Of a stretch of DNA of 64,000 nucleotides, positions 60,157 through 64,000 are shown piece by piece. Within the stretch, counting starts at the first letter, position 1, and the number at the start of each line of letters is the position of its first letter. The notes beneath the pieces are model-generated. The model was not told where the DNA came from, ran no database searches, and was given only the letters and a program-made list of their open reading frames with translations. The DNA is taken from positions 1 to 64,000 of the forward strand of contig JAFRSH010000036.1 of assembly GCA_017427685.1 (NCBI GenBank). The letters run 5' to 3'. The DNA comes from Lachnospiraceae bacterium (GTDB lineage: Bacteria; Bacillota; Clostridia; Lachnospirales; Lachnospiraceae). Made by a program: the position numbers and the translations under genes.

Positions 60157-60825
60157 ATGAGGAAAAAAGCTTTATATATATTGATCGCAGCAACGCTTAT
60201 GCTGTCGCTTTGCGCATGCTCCGGCAAGCCCGACTCTCCGATCGAGGGAGCGTTTGAGTCGTACATTAAACTCGTGAGAAAGCAGGCCGAAAGCGATCCG
60301 CTCCGTGCGGGGGTTCTCAGGTTCACGCTTGCCTACATAAACGATGACGAGGTTCCTGAGCTTGTGCTTGCGGACGGGGACGATCACACCGGAAGCGTGA
60401 AGATCTACTTCTATGACTACGACGAGGACGAAACTGTCGACAGCGGCGCGGCTCTCGGGGACAGGGGCGGATTTGCCTACTATCCGGGCCGGAGCACCGT
60501 TTATGACGCGATCTACGGCAACGGCGGGTACGTCGCAAGCAGGTTCTACACCTTCGGCAAGGACTTTAAAGCGTCAGGTTCGAGTACCTTCACCATGGCG
60601 ATCGACACCTACGAACAGACGCACTACTTTATCGACAAGGACGAGTGTGCGTACAGCAAGTACATGGAGACCTACAACAACGAGGCTCCCGCTCTCAGCA
60701 TCATCGACCAGGAGCTCATCAGCTACGAAGCCATGACCGGTACCTACGAATCGGTGAGGGGAGACGGCGCGAAGGATAAGTTCGAGACCATGTTCGAGGT
60801 TTTGAAGACCAAAACGGTGAAGTAA
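60157..60825 (+). CDS. Small secreted lipoprotein
   Basis: ATG 60157 (MRKKALYILIAATLMLSLCACSG) follows AAAGGA; ATG 60148 is an alternative. About 222 residues. The signal peptide ends in a lipobox LCAC, so it is a lipoprotein of about 200 mature residues. The mature part is acidic (EVPELVLADGDDHTGSVKIYFYDYDEDE) and resembles the many uncharacterised Clostridial lipoproteins with one calcium-like acidic strand. No domain was recognised. Confidence 0.8.
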   Translation: MRKKALYILIAATLMLSLCACSGKPDSPIEGAFESYIKLVRKQAESDPLRAGVLRFTLAYINDDEVPELVLADGDDHTGSVKIYFYDYDEDETVDSGAALGDRGGFAYYPGRSTVYDAIYGNGGYVASRFYTFGKDFKASGSSTFTMAIDTYEQTHYFIDKDECAYSKYMETYNNEAPALSIIDQELISYEAMTGTYESVRGDGAKDKFETMFEVLKTKTVK

Positions 60826-60944
60826 GCTCTTAACGTTTATGTGGTAAATTCCGCATTGATATGGTAAACTGTTAGTCGTGTTCGGGCTGAGAACCGGACG
60901 AACGACCTTAAGATATAAAAGAGAACATACAAGAGGAGAATATA

Positions 60945-62408
60945 ATGAACGAACAGGATAACGAGATCACCATCAGCTTGGGGGATATGTTTGCATACAT
61001 GCTGCATCGCTGGAAGTTCATCGCGCTTGTGGCGATCCTTGGCATGGTCACGATCGGCGGTTTCTTATTATACAGACAGTACAATTCCATTCAGAACAAG
61101 TACGGTGACGCCACATATAACGAGATGATCAAGGACATGACGCAGGAACAGCTCAGAACCGTTGATCTCTTCTACACCCGTTACCAGACTTATCAGGAGA
61201 GGATCAAGGAGAACCAGTTCTACGCCGACAACAGCCTTATGATGAAGCTCGATGCCAACAACGTGAGCATACTCACCAGAGAGTACCTCATCAAGTCGAG
61301 CTATTCCGGCGTGGTCACATCATTCATCGATTCCTCACTTGATCTTGATGATTACAAGAAGATGGCCACCGCGCTCGGCAACGACCTTGATGCCAGATAC
61401 GTCAACGAGCTCATCACCCTTTCGGGAAGCGTTGACCAGGATGCATATATGATCGATACCGACAAGGTCGGCGACGTTCTTAACGGAAGTATCGATTACT
61501 CATACACGGGAGTGCTTACTCTCAAGGCTACTGCCAACAATCGTGACGACGCGGAACTGCTCGTCAGGATCGCGGACGAGGCTGTTAAGGAGCATCTCTC
61601 CACCCTTAAGGGAACAGGCCTCAAGGTAGATCTTTCGGAACTCACCACGACCTACACGGAGCGTTACGACACAGGCATCGCCGAGTACCAGAGAGGCAAG
61701 GCCGAGCAGGGCTCACAGCTCGTTACCGAGTACTACAACTTCGAAACAAGTGCAAAGAACTCCATGGACCAGCAGGAGAGCGCAGTATTCAACTACCTCA
61801 TCGAGAAAGAGCAGGAGGTTAAGGAGCAGCTTCACAAGCTTCGTTACCCCGCTATCGGACTCGTTGTCGGCGGTGTGCTCGCTGTGATCATCGTTGCAAT
61901 AGCATATCTTTTCGCTCCCGGCGTCAAGACATTTGACGACGTGAAGCGTCTCACCAAAGAGAAGTGTATCGGTGTTGTCGTTCAGAAGACCAGATCCAAG
62001 ATCTTCCTCGGCAAGCTTTTCCACAATTGGGGTCAGAAGATCGAATTCCACGGTGTCAGGAAGATCCCTGAGGATGAAGCCGTAGCGATCGTTTGCGACC
62101 GTATCGGAAGCATCTGCTCGGATCGCGACGCGAGCAAGGTGTTCATTGTATCGGATTCCGAAGCTGCCTACACGGGTTCGGTCCTCACCAAGACTCTCGA
62201 AACCCTTAAGACCAAGGGGATCGAGGCACAGGCCGGTTCGCCTTCGAACTCTCTTGAAGCACTTCAGGGACTTCGAGGCTCTCAGGTTGCGGTTCTCGCT
62301 GTGACCATGAAGAACAGTCTTCCCAACGTGGTTAGAGATGAGTACGCAGTCTGCGAGGAGAACAACATCCCCGTAGTGGCCAACTTTGTGGTTTATCCCC
62401 AGAAATGA
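60945..62408 (+). CDS. Wzz-like polysaccharide chain-length determinant
   Basis: 487 residues behind AAGAGGAG. Two helices (RWKFIALVAILGMVTIGGFLLYR near 23-45, RYPAIGLVVGGVLAVIIVAIAYLF near 300-325) enclose a large coiled-coil-rich outside domain, the Wzz/PCP arrangement. The C-terminal cytoplasmic part (about 150 residues, SICSDRDASKVFIVSDSEAAYTGSVLTKTLETLKT) resembles a tyrosine-kinase-like Rossmann fold without a Walker A lysine motif, perhaps a regulatory remnant. Together with GalE and the nucleotidyltransferase it fits an exopolysaccharide role; no glycosyltransferase is in view. Confidence 0.78.
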   Translation: MNEQDNEITISLGDMFAYMLHRWKFIALVAILGMVTIGGFLLYRQYNSIQNKYGDATYNEMIKDMTQEQLRTVDLFYTRYQTYQERIKENQFYADNSLMMKLDANNVSILTREYLIKSSYSGVVTSFIDSSLDLDDYKKMATALGNDLDARYVNELITLSGSVDQDAYMIDTDKVGDVLNGSIDYSYTGVLTLKATANNRDDAELLVRIADEAVKEHLSTLKGTGLKVDLSELTTTYTERYDTGIAEYQRGKAEQGSQLVTEYYNFETSAKNSMDQQESAVFNYLIEKEQEVKEQLHKLRYPAIGLVVGGVLAVIIVAIAYLFAPGVKTFDDVKRLTKEKCIGVVVQKTRSKIFLGKLFHNWGQKIEFHGVRKIPEDEAVAIVCDRIGSICSDRDASKVFIVSDSEAAYTGSVLTKTLETLKTKGIEAQAGSPSNSLEALQGLRGSQVAVLAVTMKNSLPNVVRDEYAVCEENNIPVVANFVVYPQK

Positions 62409-62423
62409 TCGGTAAGGCATGAT

Positions 62424-63296
62424 ATGAAGATCAAATGTGACTTTTGTGACAGCATGATTGACGAGACCGAGACCTCGTGTCCGCATTGCGGCGCGCCGCT
62501 TTCGGGTGTTAACAGGACCGCAGGGACTTCGCCTCAGACCATCGAGCAGCTCAGGGACTGGTATATCGCCAGGAACCTTCCGCCCGAGGAAGTGACGAGG
62601 TTCTTTATCGGCAAGGATATTCGCGATCCCAAGGCTTTCGGTATCTACAAGAACAGTAACGGCGACTTCGTAGTTTACAAGAACAAATCCGACGGAACCA
62701 GAGCGATCCGCTATCAGGGTTCCGACGAGGCCTACGCCGTAAACGAGCTCTATCAGCGCCTGCGTTCTCAGATCGAGGACCAGAAGCGCTTGAACAATTC
62801 ACGTCCCCGCTCAAACTTCGCAACATCATCCTTTAAGCCGGGCGGGTGTCTTAAGGCTACCCTCACAAGCAAGATATTTATCATTGCGATCATCGTCATC
62901 TTTTTGGCCATTATCGCAATGTTCTTCGCCGATGGCATCCCCAACGGGTACTACAAGTATAACGATACAAGCTATTACCGTCAGGGTGAAGACTGGTTTT
63001 ATTATGACGGTTCTATTGGCGACTGGAAATATGCGGCTCCTTCGTCGTCGATCTATTCAGATATCAACGACGACAATTTCCTGGATTACGATTCTTCGTA
63101 CTACGGGAGCAACAGTTTCGAGGACAGTCTCTGGTATGATGACTCAAGTTATTCCTCATCATCCTCATCCTCATCATCATCGAGCTCATGGTTCGATTCG
63201 GACGATGACAACGACTGGGACAGTGACTGGTCGTGGGACAGCTCCGACTCCTGGGATTCCGACTGGGGAGGAAGTGACTGGGATTCTGACTGGTAA
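62424..63296 (+). CDS. Zinc-ribbon membrane protein with Asp/Ser/Trp-rich tail
   Basis: 290 residues. Zinc ribbon CxxC...CxxC at 5-22, an alpha/beta region (about 35-120), one membrane helix near 150-170 (IFIIAIIVIFLAIIAMFF), then about 110 outside residues that become almost only Ser, Asp and Trp: a run of 12 Ser near residue 250 and DWDSDW-type repeats to the end. The tail is strongly acidic and aromatic, as in matrix- or ion-binding segments. It is 15 bp after the Wzz-like gene. Function unknown. Confidence 0.72.
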   Translation: MKIKCDFCDSMIDETETSCPHCGAPLSGVNRTAGTSPQTIEQLRDWYIARNLPPEEVTRFFIGKDIRDPKAFGIYKNSNGDFVVYKNKSDGTRAIRYQGSDEAYAVNELYQRLRSQIEDQKRLNNSRPRSNFATSSFKPGGCLKATLTSKIFIIAIIVIFLAIIAMFFADGIPNGYYKYNDTSYYRQGEDWFYYDGSIGDWKYAAPSSSIYSDINDDNFLDYDSSYYGSNSFEDSLWYDDSSYSSSSSSSSSSSSWFDSDDDNDWDSDWSWDSSDSWDSDWGGSDWDSDW

Positions 63297-63344
63297 AACA
63301 GATTATAGGGTAGATAAATTGATCAGCTCCTTGTGTATAAAAAG

Positions 63345-63374
63345 AAAAACCCGGGGTCACCGGGTTTTTCTTTT
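63345..63374. terminator. Bidirectional terminator between convergent genes
   Basis: AAAAACCCGG (63345-63354)/CCGGGTTTTT (63360-63369), a perfect 10-bp stem with a 5-nt loop, T-rich on both sides (CTTTT follows). Confidence 0.9.
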
Positions 63375-63390
63375 ATGTTTATGTTTGTGT

Positions 63391-63999
63391 TTATGTTAAG
63401 TATTTGCTTTCGAAGTCTTTAACAGGGATCGGCTTGCTGTAATAGTATCCCTGTACCACTTCGCATCCGAGCATACGCAGCTTCTCAACCTGCCCCTTCT
63501 GCTCGGCACCTTCCGCAAGACAGCTGAATCCGAGTTCTTTGGCGAGAGTGATGATGTGTCTGATGACGATGATGTCTTCTTCTTTGTCGTTCTCGCCGGT
63601 GACCTTATCGACGAAGCTCTTGTCGATCTTGAGCGTGTCAAAGGGCAGTTCGGTCAGCAGTGAAAGCGAAGAGTATCCGGTTCCGAAGTCGTCCATCGAG
63701 ATCTTGAAGCCGTTGCCGCGCAGCTCTTCCATCAGATTGACCATGTGGCTCTTGTTGTCGTACGAAGCACTCTCCGTGAGCTCGAAGTCGATGAGCGAGT
63801 GATCCACGCCGTACGAATCCACGATCTCGGTGAGGTGGGTGATCAGGTTGCGGTCGTAAAGCCTGCTCCTTGAAAGGTTGACCGAGATCGGAACGAGCTT
63901 TTTGCCCTCACTCTTCCACCTCTGAAGTGCAGTGCAAACCTTCTTGAGTACGATATCGTCGATCTTGCCGATCGAGCAATCCTTCTCGAAGTAAGGGAT
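63391..63999 (-). CDS. EAL-domain protein, N-terminus beyond window
   Basis: The minus-strand frame is open to the window edge, so the start lies beyond 64000; about 202 residues are seen. EAL motifs: PISVNLSRSRL (metal Asn), FELTESASY, ISMDDFGTGYSSL (paired Asp), LKIDKSFVD, LAEGAEQKGQ (AEGxE with Ala) and VQGYYYSKP. The leading EAL/EVL sequence itself is outside the window. The protein probably hydrolyses c-di-GMP, possibly fused to a GGDEF or sensor domain further upstream. It converges with the zinc-ribbon gene across a shared terminator. Confidence 0.85.
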   Translation of the reverse strand: MPYFEKDCSIGKIDDIVLKKVCTALQRWKSEGKKLVPISVNLSRSRLYDRNLITHLTEIVDSYGVDHSLIDFELTESASYDNKSHMVNLMEELRGNGFKISMDDFGTGYSSLSLLTELPFDTLKIDKSFVDKVTGENDKEEDIIVIRHIITLAKELGFSCLAEGAEQKGQVEKLRMLGCEVVQGYYYSKPIPVKDFESKYLT

Positions 64000-64000
64000 G

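Noticed and set aside
1..64000. CRISPR arrays, rRNA, tRNA, insertion sequences
   Set aside because: No spaced direct repeats of CRISPR type, no cloverleaf with a T-loop, no rRNA core sequence and no transposase gene were recognised by eye; a tRNA/rRNA covariance scan would settle this.

Overview
The window looks like chromosome of an anaerobic, gut- or rumen-type Firmicute (class Clostridia, plausibly Lachnospirales). Supporting signs are strong GGAGG-type ribosome binding sites, sigma-A promoters close to TTGACA-N17-TATAAT, many T-tailed intrinsic terminators, a preQ1-I riboswitch on queT-queF, an NfeD/FloA pair, an IscS-IscU-Rrf2 operon, a MetNIQ transporter, an ECF S component, and EAL plus HD-GYP signalling proteins. 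I cannot name a genus. No rRNA, tRNA, CRISPR array, transposase or integrase gene was recognised. Most of the window is GC-balanced; about 1-1.3 kb and 25.6-28.7 kb are more AT-rich and look like accessory DNA.

Layout. 0-1.3 kb: the end of an XRE-Fic protein, then two gene remnants (flavodoxin-like and VOC-like). 1.3-8.1 kb: a methyltransferase, a GNAT-CHAP fusion, a membrane zinc-ribbon protein, an ABC-F ATPase, a YunG-like protein, a degenerate PAP2 protein and a YbaK-type deacylase. 8.1-11.2 kb: a feoA-feoA-feoB iron operon behind a promoter full of DtxR-like palindromes. 11.2-12.6 kb: preQ1 riboswitch, queT, queF. 12.6-18 kb: nfeD-floA, a c-di-GMP EAL protein, rhomboid, flavin reductase, ECF S component, DUF436 and PH-like genes. 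18-22.9 kb, minus strand: a 1191-residue HD-GYP receptor and a membrane-anchored BMP-type binding protein. 23-29.9 kb: a CE15-like esterase, FMN dehydrogenase, thioesterase, GH25 lysozyme, ORF6N protein, P-loop kinase, flavodoxin and an XRE-membrane protein. 30-32.7 kb: fructokinase and an AGE-family sugar isomerase.

32.7-43.9 kb is a compact sulfur island: metY-cysK, iscS-iscU-rrf2, a LysR regulator, mccB-mccA and metNIQ. Two regulatory layers can be read directly. Three 23-bp inverted repeats ATACCTAY-N7-RTAGGWAW, likely Rrf2 operators, lie at metY and iscS. Two identical-architecture LysR-type promoters (TTATC-N6-GATAA, then -35 and -10 at fixed distances) lie at metY and mccB. Between the mccB promoter and mccB there is a 42-codon leader ORF with Met-Met-Cys-Cys-Cys-Arg-Met followed by a strong terminator hairpin: a probable cysteine-responsive attenuator. 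This is the most exciting part of the window.

44-46.7 kb: iron-type alcohol dehydrogenase, AhpD-like protein and ProX-like deacylase. 46.9-57.1 kb: an FtsX-type ABC exporter, response regulator and histidine kinase, with a giant minus-strand FecR-domain surface protein lying between regulator and kinase. 57.2-64 kb: galE, a sugar nucleotidyltransferase, MerR regulator, lipoprotein, Wzz-like chain-length protein, an Asp/Ser/Trp-rich membrane protein and a partial EAL protein running off the end. Gene starts were moved from the longest ORF wherever a ribosome binding site, promoter or family alignment pointed to an internal start.
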